From contig NC_092562.1 of the NCBI RefSeq assembly GCF_037975245.1, positions 16,610,521-16,674,520 of the forward strand: DNA of 64,000 bases, read 5' to 3'. Within the stretch, counting starts at the first letter, position 1; the number at the start of each line of letters is the position of its first letter. Source of the stretch: Apostichopus japonicus. Lineage: Eukaryota > Echinodermata > Holothuroidea > Aspidochirotida > Stichopodidae. Shown here in pieces: positions 36,301 to 56,700 of the stretch. The notes beneath the pieces are model-generated. The model saw only the letters and a list, made by a program, of their open reading frames with translations. It was not told the DNA's origin and made no database searches. The position numbers were made by a program, and so were the translations under genes.

Positions 36301-36384
36301 CTGTTTTGTTTGTCTTTTCAGGTAGTTGAGTTTACAGGAGCTAACTTAGAACAACTGAAGAAACATTTGGACGAGCTGAAGTAA
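27319..36384 (+). CDS. TXN: Thioredoxin, 5 exons
   Basis: Cytosolic disulfide reductase that receives electrons from thioredoxin reductase and reduces proteins such as ribonucleotide reductase and peroxiredoxin. Exons: 27319-27345, 33370-33474, 34640-34699, 35280-35345, 36322-36384. Every intron is GT-AG and phase 0, giving 106 residues, the usual animal length. The first exon supplies only MGVKQIANM, matching the short first coding exon of animal thioredoxins. The WCGPC active site is at 32-36, the buried Asp at 27, the cis-proline in MPT at 76, and FTGAN near the end. No extra N-terminal targeting peptide is present, which argues against the mitochondrial form. The 6-kb intron 1 contains a hAT element and a TTAA element; the frame is intact. 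The 3' UTR likely extends to an AATAAA at 37677. Confidence 0.96.
28300..30013. mobile_element. 1.7-kb non-autonomous hAT element in thioredoxin intron 1
   Basis: The left end is TAGTGTTTACACGGGT and the right end is the inverse of TAGTGTTTGCACGGGT. The flanking 8-bp duplication GTACATGT (28292-28299 and 30014-30021) is perfect. Subterminal regions are rich in GGGTACCCGG motifs. Inside are four tandem units of about 130-170 bp starting CACATGGTAGCCTAAC at 29401, 29533, 29662 and 29831, and a second copy of the right subterminal segment (GGAACCGGGTAGTATCGCG) at about 29777. No transposase frame is seen. TIR and target duplication size fit the hAT superfamily. Confidence 0.9.
31320..32290. mobile_element. 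971-bp TTAA element in thioredoxin intron 1
   Basis: Flanked by TTAA at 31316-31319 and 32291-32294. Inward-reading ends are AAGGATTGTCTGGTGG and AGGAATTGTCTGGTGG. No transposase is visible inside. Overlapping short frames on both strands (31627-32268) show no family. The end sequence differs from the MITEs in the P450, so this is a second TTAA family. A related solo right end is near 52087-52103 (CCACCAGACTGTTCCTTTAA). Confidence 0.8.
33221..33246. repeat. (TA)n microsatellite
   Basis: About 12 TA units in thioredoxin intron 1, 125 bp before exon 2. Confidence 0.8.
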
Positions 36385-36950
36385 TTGTCTTGACATATTC
36401 CTGAAGTGCACCAAACCTTCTCCTATGGGTTCGGTAAACTATGAGGTGGCAATAGTTATGAGACCGCCCTCTTTTTTCCACATCTTGTATATTTCACTGG
36501 AATTTTGTTTTAGTTGTTCTTCCATGTAGTCTAAGAATTGGGTTTATGAGAGGATATTCATTCCTATATTTTTCAACATATTGTTTTAGATTCTTTACTC
36601 TCTCATGACTGTAGAGTGTGTAGGTTCAGCCAATGAGAACACGACTAACCTTGATTGCCATGGAAACTACCTTTCCCGCTCTTTTCTGTTTTAGTTGTAC
36701 GTTGAGCCGGTGTGCTTTTCTGATTTACTGTTGGATTGTTAACCTAGTCGAAATTGGTAGCATACCCTTATCAAGTCAATTTTATGAATGAATTTTGAAA
36801 ATCTTTTTTTTCTATTTGATGACGTACTGTAAATGTAGTCATGAGTTTGCTCATAAGATCAGGGTCGGACCGTGACAACGCTGTTTATGGGGTTACCTTT
36901 TGTGACTTTGTTATTCTACAATGGGGAAGCTTGGTGTTACTCATGAAGAT

Positions 36951-36987
36951 ACAGACAGACAGACAGACAGACAGGCAGACAGACAGA
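36951..36987 (+). repeat. (ACAG)n microsatellite
   Basis: About nine ACAG units with one GCAG interruption, in the probable thioredoxin 3' UTR. Confidence 0.85.
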
Positions 36988-37676
36988 CTTCGGTCTTGAA
37001 ATAATGTTATGCAAGTTTTAAATGACTCTTTATTCCTTTTATAAAGCATGAACCAGGGTTAGATTTTAATTATCCTATCACTTGGCAGCTGGCTGCATCA
37101 CTCCAGTAACGAAAAAATTGAGGTCTTTCATCTTACTCCATCTTCTCTGATGGACAGTAACACAAAAACTTATTTAAGTTTTGGGCAGCCGTACAAATAT
37201 TAGTTACCTACTATAACATTTCATCAAAAACTTCTTTCGTTTCTTTGCTTTGTATCTTTGGTAAAAATTCCTGTCGTTGAATTCGGAATGTGTTCTTGTT
37301 TGATAAATGCCATTGTTATATATGTGCCTCCTAGCGGAATTCTCAAAGCCAAAGCAAGATTATATTCTTTGCTTAGATTATAATGAAGTATTGTTCCATA
37401 TGTTCTTAGTCTTCGATATCGAATCTCCGTTCGTAAACATCAGACGTCCCAGGCTTTCAATATGGAATTTTTATCTGACAAGTGTCAGCTCTATTAAAGT
37501 ATATCGATTCTTATCAAATTATATCAAATTTTAAGGAAAAAAGGCCATGTTCAGTCTTCTATGTATACTTCTCGTTCTTGTTATGGACTCCCTGTTTAAT
37601 ATGCAATCATGTTAAGAAACGAATAATTCAGTTACTATAGACATGTAGTTACATCTGTCCTTTGATCATGCCTGCC

Positions 37677-37682
37677 AATAAA
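37677..37682 (+). terminator. Candidate thioredoxin poly(A) signal
   Basis: AATAAA about 1.3 kb behind the stop codon in otherwise gene-free DNA. Long 3' UTRs are common for animal thioredoxins, but no transcript evidence is available. Confidence 0.35.
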
Positions 37683-40600
37683 TTTGAATGGAAGATGCAG
37701 GCTTGCATCAGAAAAGTCTTGTCGCAAGTCTGTCTTGGTGGCGAGCATGCGAGCGATTGTACGAAAAATATCTCCATAGCGAAGATCACAACAGTTGTTG
37801 GATATTTCATTAACAGGGTGTTACTTTGAACGAGCCATGCTGTAATCATTGTTTCAACTAATCATGTTTTATTTTAGTCCTTGTTAATTTTAACGCAGCT
37901 GAGAAAGAGGTGTTGAATTGAGTCTTATCGAAAGTTAAGACTCCTCGATATGAATAAGTGGAGACTCTGGTCTCAAATTTTCCTTTTTTCTTTCATTTTT
38001 CCCTTCAAATTATGCAGGATTTCAAACAATTATTGAAAAGGTTCGGTCTCCAAAGATAAAAATTGTGATAATTTTGTTCAGAGGTATGGTAAGAATCCCC
38101 TTAAAGGAGAAGGACAAAACTAGTCGCCATTGACAACAAAAAAACACAACCCTTTGCGGCTCTTGGATAACTCAATATCCCGGCTTCCAAGGTGATTTTG
38201 GTATTCTGTGGAGTAGGTTCCGGTAGAGCTTTGTAGGCAATCGTTTCATTTTGAATAAAAGGAATAGATCAACTAAGCACATCCTACCTTAACATCCACA
38301 GTATGAAAACAGGAAAAAGCAAATTAATTTCATGGATATAATTTTGTTCATGTCCCTCGTAGGCGATGGCAATAAAATGATTAAACGGGGATGGCCAACT
38401 CTTATCTTGGAAATCATGCCGTTTTATTTCAATGCTAGCCCTTTGTCTCATTTCATTTAAGGCCAAGTTGGTTAAGTACTCTGTCACACCTTCATCCCTG
38501 TGAATTATTTCAAAACAGGTGGTCGCTCTTTCAAACATTTGTTTTCATTCGTGGTGGAAATCTGATTGAAGATAAAACATGTAGAGACCAATTGACCATT
38601 TTGTAGGAAAAGAAAAATGTGTGTTTTGGAATACCTTGATCATTGTTATTATCTTGAAAATGATACCAGCCAATGATGTCCATGGATTATTGGTTCAGTT
38701 AAAATCCTGCCATCCCTCATTCTCTATTTCCAGTGTAACATAGGCTTTAGCCTGCCACATTTGTGTATCCCAGCTTTCTTTGTGAAGTTTCAAATATTAG
38801 TATATTGATAGTTAGAAAACCACTGTGCCTTTTTAAAAATGATCTGTTTTAATCCACAAATTTGCAATCACCCCCATTCTATTTGGGCTACCCTTAAGTA
38901 CTTTAGTATAAAGTCAATATTGTAAGATTTGAGTTTTATGCTGGATATTATGGTATTTTTCTACTCAGAAACACCCATTGGGATCATGTTATTCTTCAGA
39001 ATTAAAATTAAATCATAAAGTAACACAAGTCCTTTTGCTTCATATTTTTGGTTACCAATCTCTGTCATTGGTTGTTTCTCAGGGAAGAGGTTTAAATAGA
39101 AACAAATGTACTTTTTTCCTCTGATGGAGTGCTGTATGTTCTATTTCATTGATAAAGGAATTACTCAGAACAATACAATGGGATTAAAAGCAGTGAATTG
39201 TTTTGTTTTTCTGTGTTATCTTTCATAGTCACCTTTGTGAGTCAAATATCCTCCAAATCATGCAATTGCTTGATACTTTGAATCCTTACCCCTTTTGGTC
39301 CCCATCCTTCCCTTCCCCTCCACCCCTAACCCCCTTCCTCTCCTGGAACCTTTCCCCTCCAGAGCTCAACCACCTCAAAGGTGAATGTGAGGCAAAATAA
39401 AACCAATTAAACCAGGAAGTTAAGTAGTTGTGCTTAAACATGGCATTGTTATTTGGAGCAATGAAGACAGGGGCTTGGGCTACCCAGAGCAGTCAATTAA
39501 TTACCGGAATAAAAGTTTGCCACCTAAGCCGTTTTATTTTTGAAAATGTCTTTTTGCCCTCGGCACTTCAAGAAGGTCAAATTTTGGTCACCAGGAGTGA
39601 CTGGAAACCTTGAGACATGGTATCTCAAAAGTAGAAGAATTAATTCTTCCTTCCTCCGATTGATGTTGCGGAGACGTCCAGGGTCACGGGATATGGGGAC
39701 AGGAGGGGCTGGGCAATTGTGAAGTTGTCTTCACCGTACGAATGACCCCTGATCATGCTAATGAATTTCGCAGTCTCCACATGCAGTAATATTCAAGTCT
39801 ACGTAATGTAACGATATACAGAGCAGATATATCCTACTTGCTCTTTGAAGGCCTAAACTGGTCTGAAAAGATCCTCACATTCCCCAATTTTCGTACCTAC
39901 TTCCATTTGTGAAATTTCACTAAACCCAATGCATGTTTTACAAGATGTTGATAAAAGATGTTCTCTAGTACTCCTGTTGTAATTTTTGGTAAATTTCCTG
40001 TTCATTTCGGCGGATTGATATAGATTCTAGGGAAGTACAGAAGTGTATCACTTTTGACACTTCTATGATGTCATACAGATATGTGACTTTGAAAAAACGT
40101 TGGCGATAAATGACGTCATAAATATTACGTAACTGAACTACGTCTGCTAAACCGCTGAACTTCTGCAATCAGACATTTTTAGTCCCCGACCTCGGAGTCG
40201 TTCGAAAAGCAGTGAATGGTTTGATGCTTCACTAGGTACGACACATTTACAAAGACACAATTGAACTATAGGTTCATTAAAGGCCTAGTACATTCCCCTC
40301 TAAAACAGTTCAGACACACAAAGTGACGGTCTTATATGCTTTACAATGATATGCGTTGTTCATAACGTGTAGGCTTTGGCATACATTACCACTAGCCTAA
40401 CTAACCTAGGTCAGACCTAATCTAAGTTAGTAACTTTGTAATAAAGTTATGAGAACTCTATGCATATTGAAATAATGAGGCATTTCCAAAATCCTGTGTC
40501 TTTGCAGTATGCATGGAAAACGGATGTTAGCCTATGGGCCTAACTTTAGGGAATACCACTGTAGGCCTGAATTAATCTAACTTGGACTGAGCTCAAGCAA

Positions 40601-42033
40601 TGCCACACAGTTATTGCATCAAACGAACATGGTTTTGTGAACAATGACTGCTGTGTATTTGTTTAGCAGTTCAGTCATACTTTCAAAACAAATAGTGATG
40701 CGGCTCTGGATAAATAATTCCCTGGTAGCCACTGTGGCCTAGATAATGTAGGTCCACTGTATGCCCTATATCATTCTTGTAAGTTAGATTTAGATACTTG
40801 GTTCAAAAGGAATTTATTCAAGACCCATTCTAACCAAGGAAGTATGCCTTGTCCTTCTTACACTGTATGGCATACACTGTATCCATGTTTAGGGACATTT
40901 GTGACAGTGATAATGAAGTCAAACATGCCTAGCCTCATCAAAAATAAGCATATGATAGTTCGTTTTACAATGATTCAGACCTGTCAACCTGTTTGACCCC
41001 AAAATAGGGAGAATAACATTTTTTCAGGGCCAAAAAAGAGGGAGAACTAGGGGGAAATAGGGAGGTTGGTAATTTTCAACTGAAATGATATAAATACTCC
41101 TAAATAAGTATAGTCTACTTATGCAATACAGTGAGAGAATCATCCAATCAGTGTTTCTTGTTGTAGTTTAATTTACAGCAGCTCGCTTCGCTTTCTACAG
41201 GGTTTCTTCAGTAGGCTTCCATTTGAAACAGGGAACAGTGGACTCTGGGTACTGTGACTTCTTGGCTAGTATGCTAGATAGAGTCCCATCAAGCTTGAGA
41301 CTTAACTGACTATCTGTCTTGTTCTTGCGAACTACACTGAATATGGTTGATTGAATGTAACCATTTGTGATATCATAACAGTAAAATTTCTTCCAAAGCT
41401 TAACTTTGCTATTATAATCGAATCAATTTATCCTGGAACATGATACATAGGAATAATACTGTCAAATTTCTCTGTGTTTTCAAATTTTGACCAAATGCAA
41501 TTTTTCTTTAACAATATTTTTTTTCCTCTTTGATTAAGTGAGTTAAATAAAAAAATATTAAAAATCACCAGATCAGCATTCACTAAGCATCACCAAATCT
41601 GACGATTGAATATCTTCAAAGTGCTAAAAGGATTGTGTTTTTGACCTAAAGACCTAAATATGTGCAAATTTCATATTTGTTTTTATTAAGCAGTCAACTT
41701 TAGCCAATGCAGTATCCCTTTAAGACCTGTTTAAAAAATGTGTGGTGGGTTTTCTGCCTAAGAGTAATTTGGCCTAAAAGTTGCACTATGATCACTTCAA
41801 CCCTTTCTTGCAATGATTATGCGTGCTACAACTGTGTGGAATAGAATGCCATATCTTTGTTCATAAATAAACCTTACCTTTGAAAACGATAGAAACCACG
41901 ATAGAAGAAAAACAAAAAGTAGGTTACAGTGCAGAACATTGATAGAATATATAGTAATTAGATCTAGCTGTAATTGAAGAGCTCTGTATTCTGTCATGGT
42001 TCTACAACTTTCCATTTGGTTTTCCTTCTTCAG
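37683..42033. other. Intergenic, possible AOPEP leader exon near 40160-40235
   Basis: No coding exon recognised. Because the first AOPEP coding exon is preceded by an acceptor at 42032-42033, a non-coding first exon is expected. One candidate ends at a CACTAG|GTACGA donor at 40235, in a stretch richer in CG dinucleotides than its surroundings. A low-copy repeat-like segment at about 40975-41070 has CAGACCTGTCAACCTG and AGGGAGAA-type runs. Confidence 0.35.
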
Positions 42034-42043
42034 AAATTCACAG

Positions 42044-50265
<8,222 letters not shown>

Positions 50266-51547
50266 ATGGTTGCATTGATCAATAGGACATTCCATCTGCC
50301 AGCAGATCACTCACGATGTTAGGTTCACTTGATAGTGGCTTCACCAAGGGGTGGCCTGGGGGGGGCACGTGCCCTCCCCAAAAAAATCCTGCACCCCCAG
50401 GTGCCCCCCCAGAAGTGATTTGTAACAACAAAATGTTTTTATTCAAAGGACGAAACGTATCATGTTCTTCAGTAAAACTTCTGTCCACCGACCATCAAAA
50501 TAATCAGTTGTTTTCTCACTAACAAGGTCACAGTTACCCGGTGTGAATCGCTATTGCTTAAACTTCACTACTACCCTGCATGAATTTCAAGTTCAATACT
50601 TTTAATTAAAACATTATCAAGGCAAAAGGGTTAACTTCCAGTTTTATAAAACTTTTTTATCCGCCTCAATTAAAAACATAAATATCGGACAGATTAAGCC
50701 ACAAAAATTCTTGACATAAAGTTACTTCAAGTTGCAAAATATAGCACCAGATTGCATCTAAGGACCCTTTATTATCAAAAATTTCTCAAATGGGAGGGTG
50801 ACACCCCCTCCCCTTAGACCCCTCCTCAAGGACAGCATTCACAAATAAACATTGTACCCCCTAGTTGAGTGCTGTCCCCCCCCCCCAGATTGAAAGGTCT
50901 GGCGATGCCACTGTCTGTAGAAACCCTGTAACTGATTCTTTCCCAATAATCTAATAATAAACTAATCCTTATTAGTCCAAAAACAGCTCTAGCCCCAAGT
51001 CTTATATGCAAAGAGCTCTATAGGCTAATCTTGCAAGTATTGCAAACACAAAAAAGCTTTGGATAAAATTTAGCATATTTTCTAACCCTGAACGGATGGC
51101 ATAGTTTTGGACCTTGACTTGGCACGTTAGTCTGCCTAGTTCCCTTAGATACCAACTTAGCGCTACCTTGTGCACAGAGCAAAATAATTGTACCATGAAA
51201 CTAAACGTAGTTTTATATTGAACTAAAAACTAAAAGATTTTGAATCAATTTGACCTTAATACAAAGTGGATGCCTTGCAAAATAATGTCTTACAGTATGA
51301 GTATTTATGCAATTACATGTTTTATTCTGTTTTATACAACACCTAATTGTATTCTGGTCATTTGATTGGTCAATTGCTCGTTGATTGCATGCAAAATCCG
51401 CTCTATTCCACTCTATGAAATAGAACCATGGGTTATACTTTTTGGTAGCACTTTTTTCAATGGTAAGAGTGCAGAGAAACCTGTCTGTGCAAAACAATCT
51501 GTTGCATGAGTGCATTTTACCCATCTTAATATAATATGTTGTATAAA
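50266..51547. other. AOPEP 3' UTR and intergenic DNA
   Basis: No gene recognised. AATAAA at 50844-50849 is a candidate AOPEP poly(A) signal. 50345-50415 has a GGGGGGGCACGTGCCC palindromic block related to the 654-bp insertion at 2941-3594. Confidence 0.4.
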
Positions 51548-51689
51548 ACAAATAATGAGTGGTTTCCATTTGTTGAAAGATGTAATTTGTTCCATTCAAC
51601 TCGGCTGCGCCTCGTTGAATGGAACATTCCATCTTTCAACTCATGAAATATTTGCACTATTGCACGAATGGAAACCATTCATTATTTGT
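51548..51689. mobile_element. Foldback MITE
   Basis: Outer arms ACAAATAATGAGTGGTTTCC (51548) and its inverse (to 51689), and inner arms GTTGAAAGATG...GTTCCATTCAAC (51572-51600) against GTTGAATGGAAC...CATCTTTCAAC (51613-51640), around a small loop TCGGCTGCGCCTC. The right arm has about 27 extra bases between the two blocks. No coding potential. Confidence 0.75.
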
Positions 51690-53311
51690 ATAATAATTCT
51701 GAAGTGACTCATGGTGGCTCATGGTGACTTGTACAAGTCAACTAATGACATGAGTGGTGACTCAGGCAGACTTTTGGAATTGCCTAAATGCTTGACTTGA
51801 GTGCTTTGAAAACAAGCCTGGTTAGACCTTCAAGAATACTTGGGCAGCCTATATCTTAGTAACGACTTGACTTGTGACAGCTGGTGGCTTCACTTGACTT
51901 GAGATTTGACTCAAGCGTGACTTAAATTACAACACTGTCGGACACATTTTATGAAGCTTCACCAAATTTCAGAAATAAAAATGAAGTCATATCTTTGCCA
52001 TGAAGGAGTATGCTATATGAAAAAAAAAATGCATACAATTTGACACGGTCAGGTCTGTTTATTTCAAATGGTCATGTTGGACCACCAGACTGTTCCTTTA
52101 ATTTAATGGTTTAAATTATTTCGTTGGCATATAGCCTTGCTATCTTTTGTAATTGGATATCAACTGTTCCGATCATGTAAAACTTGCTATTGGTATTCTT
52201 TGTATACCAGTAAAAGCCAATTTTAATTAATTTACCTCTTCTTTATGTAGAATGCTACCAGGTATCAAATAGTTCTTGCATTTCCTCCAGTACTTTTGAA
52301 AGTTTTTTATCAATTTTTTTTCCAAGACAATAGTGATGTTCATTAATAAGGATCGACCATGTATTATTTTCTACATATTTGAAAGTATAAACGCTGCAGC
52401 AATCAAACCATTTAACCAGCATTTATGCACTACTCTTAAATAGTGACCATCATATGGCCAAGCTTGTACATGTCTGAAATATTCCATGTTTTTTTTCATT
52501 TTTTTTCATGTGCAATTGATAAAATTTCCTGATTTGCTGTAAGACTGCATTAAGTAAAGCAACTGAATGTATTAAACTTCGTAGGACACTTTTTATGCCA
52601 TATTGATCACAATTTTAAAAATCACTTGAATATAGGTAAGATATTGATAAGATAGTTAATTAACCTGATCAGCTAATTTCTGCCTTTAGTATGTTCCTGG
52701 ATATTGAGACCAATCCAAAAATAAGTCAATATAATCATTAAAATAATAATAATATTTTATTTAAGTAATTTGCTACACCAAATATGTAGTTTTTATTTCC
52801 ACCACAACATGCATGACACTAGAAGGCTTTAAAACAAAACATTATAGGAAGGAGTCATAATGAAGAAGTCATTAACAAAATTGAAAATTTTTTAAGAAAA
52901 ACTAAAATACATTGAAAGAAGTGTTGTGATAGGTAATTTCAAGTTTTGATTGAATTAAAAGAATACAATTGATACTAGGAAAAAAAATCTATTTTTATAA
53001 TATTATTATTATGCTTTTAATAGGACAGTATTAAATGTAAATATTTCCAATGCAATGATACTGTACCTCTGTTTTTCTACTGAGTAGATGAAATAATGTG
53101 TATATAGATGACGTAACTCGTAAACGCATTACAGGTGGGGGGAGGGGTGGGGCGATGATCATATGAATAAAATAATGCCATTGCTGGTATACAAGTACTC
53201 AGTGTGGTTGCATGTCATGTTTTTGTTTGGGCTAATAGATATGATGTATCTATTATAAAGGATAGCTTGACAATTGAAAAGTATTGATTACCATATCCAA
53301 CATCATTACAT

Positions 53312-53375
53312 AAACACCACCATGGTGATTTATAACACCACAGTGGTGATTTTTAACACCAACATGTTGATTTGT
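53312..53375 (+). repeat. Three 24-bp units, each with a palindromic core
   Basis: Units AACACCACCATGGTGATTT, AACACCACAGTGGTGATTT and AACACCAACATGTTGATTT follow each other. The cores CACCATGGTG, CACCACAGTGGTG and CAACATGTTG differ yet each stays self-complementary. Confidence 0.65.
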
Positions 53376-53689
53376 GTTTCATAACCAAATTTCACTTTCC
53401 CTCATATCCACTCTGTGTGCAATGGTGAAGAGGTGTAGCAACTGCTGCTTCATTGAACCAGCACCTCCCCTCTCCCCCCCTCCCCCAAGAGTGAGCTATT
53501 GAGCCAGGGGTTTGTTCATGTTGTTGCATGAGAAATTGAATACCAAAATGTCCTAAGCCTATTTATTTCAGGAACAGCTGTTTTCTCCTACTTGACCCCA
53601 TTCAACCAACTGTATCGTGTACTTATCACATTTAAGGCATAGCATTAACAGTGCTTTTTAGATGAAGTAACGTTGAAGGGCACTACTGT

Positions 53690-53790
53690 ACCTCTCTACC
53701 TTGAACTGGGGCACCATCTCCCTACCTTGAACTGGGGCACCATCTCCCTACTTTGAACTGGGGCACCGTCTCTCTACCTTGAACTTGAAA
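53690..53790 (+). repeat. 26-bp minisatellite, about 4 copies
   Basis: The unit CTACCTTGAACTGGGGCACC plus ATCTCC recurs at a 26-bp spacing with few substitutions. Confidence 0.85.
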
Positions 53791-56700
53791 TAAAGGCTTC
53801 AGTCCAGATTCCGACATACAAAGTAGGCTAGGTACATCTAATAGTATGTTGAAAGTTATAGTAGGTCTCGGCTTGTGCTGCTCGCTTGCTTTTATATTAA
53901 ACCACCTCTTTCAATTTGAAGCACCTGTTGAAAACTGAAATGAAAGATATTTAACAGAATGGGACACTTCCCTGTTCACAAATATTTCAGCTGGTTTTTG
54001 AAGTTAATGCAGATGTCAACCAGCTTGTAAATTTTTAAATCTTATATCCAAGTTACATCTTACTTCTATATTATCAAAGCAAAGATCCCCCCCCCCCCTG
54101 CTAAAATTGTCATTCTAAAGTTGAGTTCAACAGCAATTTATTAGCATTTTGGTTTTTTCTTCTGGACCAAATTTGTTAATAAATTGCCACAGGCAAGGTT
54201 TGTTACGACCAATTTTTGGGTGGATATGGCCATTAAAAGACCAGAGTGGGACCCAATGGTGATTAACTTAGTACTCAAAGAACAGTACAAATATGAAGAG
54301 ATTGGGTCTGTTCAGCATTATCAATTTATTTGTTCGTTTATGTGATGATTACTTTGTATATTAAACAAGTTTTTAAAATCTTCTACCAATCTTATCCTAA
54401 CATGCACAAGCAAAACTGTAGAAGCAAATATAACAGTATTGGTTAATACTTGGTTAGGTATTATAAGGTACTGTGACAACATTGTACCATTACTCCATGT
54501 GAACTTCCCGTAGAAATAGCTGTATACGAGTGCCAACTGAGAGTGACAGAAAAGTAACTGAAGAATGTTTAAAACTGCCTAAACATAAAGCATGTTTTTT
54601 TATTAATGAATGTACAAATAGATCTTTGAAAAAAACCTCCAGAAATGTACATTTGAAAGCAGATACAATTGAATACATTTATAAAGTCTTAAATTTATGA
54701 TTGAAATAAAATTCACAGCAGAAATGATTACAGAGAGCATTGGTTTATAAATGACATTCAAAATATTTAAAGACAGGAATGGAATGTTTTTCTTCTTTAT
54801 CATTGGACTAGTTGTTTATATATTTCTTTTCATATTGTCTTGTTAAAGTTTATTGGCATTCTGCAAAAACAAAACACTGCTTCCAAGTTAGAATGATTTT
54901 AATACACACTTAAAATATTTAAAACCAATCTGCTGTTAATCCCCTTATCCCTTTGCTTGAATCTTCCACCCCCACCCCACCACCATAACATCAGGCCTTT
55001 GCAAATTGGTGAGCCCAAAGTTTATTTAGGACCATATGATGAAAACTATAAAAGAATTGACAACCCTCCCCATTTGACCTAGTCTTTAAATCAGAGCTTT
55101 ATTCTAACAACCTGCATTAGACCTACATATCAAACCATTTATCCTGCATCCAACCTGCACTTCAAATCATTTATCCTGCATACAACCTGCACTTCAAAAT
55201 CATTTAATTATTTAAGAACTATTCTAACCAACCGCTTATTCAAATTTTCATAGCTTGCCATTTTCTTTAAAAAAAAAAAATGTTAAAAAGCAGATTTAAA
55301 AATGTGGCTAAAATATCAAGAAGATTTTATGCTGATAAAATATCTCAAGTTAACAGTGAACCGTTCTACTTGCGTAGGGTGAGTAAGAAACAGAAAAGCT
55401 TGAAAATATTTCCAACCGGAAGGTGTGAAAACCAAATGCATGAGAAAGGTATCCCATTATGCTATGTCTCAAAGAATCCTGTGATCCACAACCCATTGTT
55501 GGTTTGCACTGTACTGTAACATTGCACATACAAATGCTATTTGTCTCTATAATGATGTTAAAACAACTACCACAGTTGTTACCAATTATCCAGTACAAAG
55601 CATTCCAATCTATCATTGATAGCATTTATTGCAAGTCTGGCCAATTGGCTGATTGGATTATCCAAACCGCATCTCCTGTGTGTTCAGCAACCAGCCGGAA
55701 TTTTAGTAGCACAAGGTACAACATCATACACAAATGCTTTGACTTCTGTAAATAAGTTCCACAAAAACCATGTCATTATCTTATTAATTTTAAATCTGGA
55801 CATAAAACCAATCATTAAAAGCAGAGCTAAAAGTGAAAAGAAAAAAGATAAGAAAATGAAACTCACAGGAACTAACTTTTGCTAAAATCGTTGAATTTTA
55901 CATCGAAAAAGTGTTTCCTCATCTTTGAGTATTAAAAATTACAAACTTGTGCATCTATATGCACAATTTATGCATGAACCAACACCTACCCTAGCTTTAC
56001 AAACCTTACCTACACATTTTAAAAACTTTATCAAAACAAAAATATTTAAAGTATCTATTTGAAATTCTCTCTAAAACCTTTTTTATTATACAGAAGAGTG
56101 ATTAAAATCCATGTGTTTCACTTATTTATCAACATAAAACAAAAACCAAAAAATGGAGGGGGGGGGAGGGAAGTAAAATATCCATACAATTTATGATCTA
56201 AAAAATGGTTAATTTCAAAAATAGTTTTTTTTTTGTGATTCAAATTTGTACAAAAAGAATGTAATTGACGACAAAGCCATAATTTCTGCAGAGAAAATAT
56301 TTTGGTGAAGAGAAATGAAAAGAATAGAGCAGTTAACAAATATTTAAAACAAAGAGACCAAAAAAAAAAAGGCAGTTGAGGGAGAAAGTGAAACGAGGAG
56401 TTAAAAACTAATAGCGACCTTTGACCTACGTGTAAAGAAGTGATCGAAAAAGGTTAAGAAAGTGTAGTAATAAAAATCTTATTTTGAAAATTAAAATTTT
56501 AGTTAAGTTTATTAGACTTCCCACAGATGTATCATGATCAAAACCAAAGTTTATCCTTCCCATTAAGTAGGGGCTGGGATTAATCCACAAACTTCTCTTC
56601 AAGAACTAATTTCTAAAGCCATGACACATTATAAATAAATTTTATTCAGAAGTTGATTTGGAGGAAAACATTACCTGGCAAACATATGTCTATTCTTGAA

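Noticed and set aside
40276-41725. Possible TTAA element (TTAAAGG at the left, CCTTTAA at the right)
   Set aside because: The sequences just inside the two ends do not match as inverted repeats.
55280-55885. Overlapping plus-strand frames of 79-98 aa
   Set aside because: No recognisable domain, AT-driven composition, no splice context.
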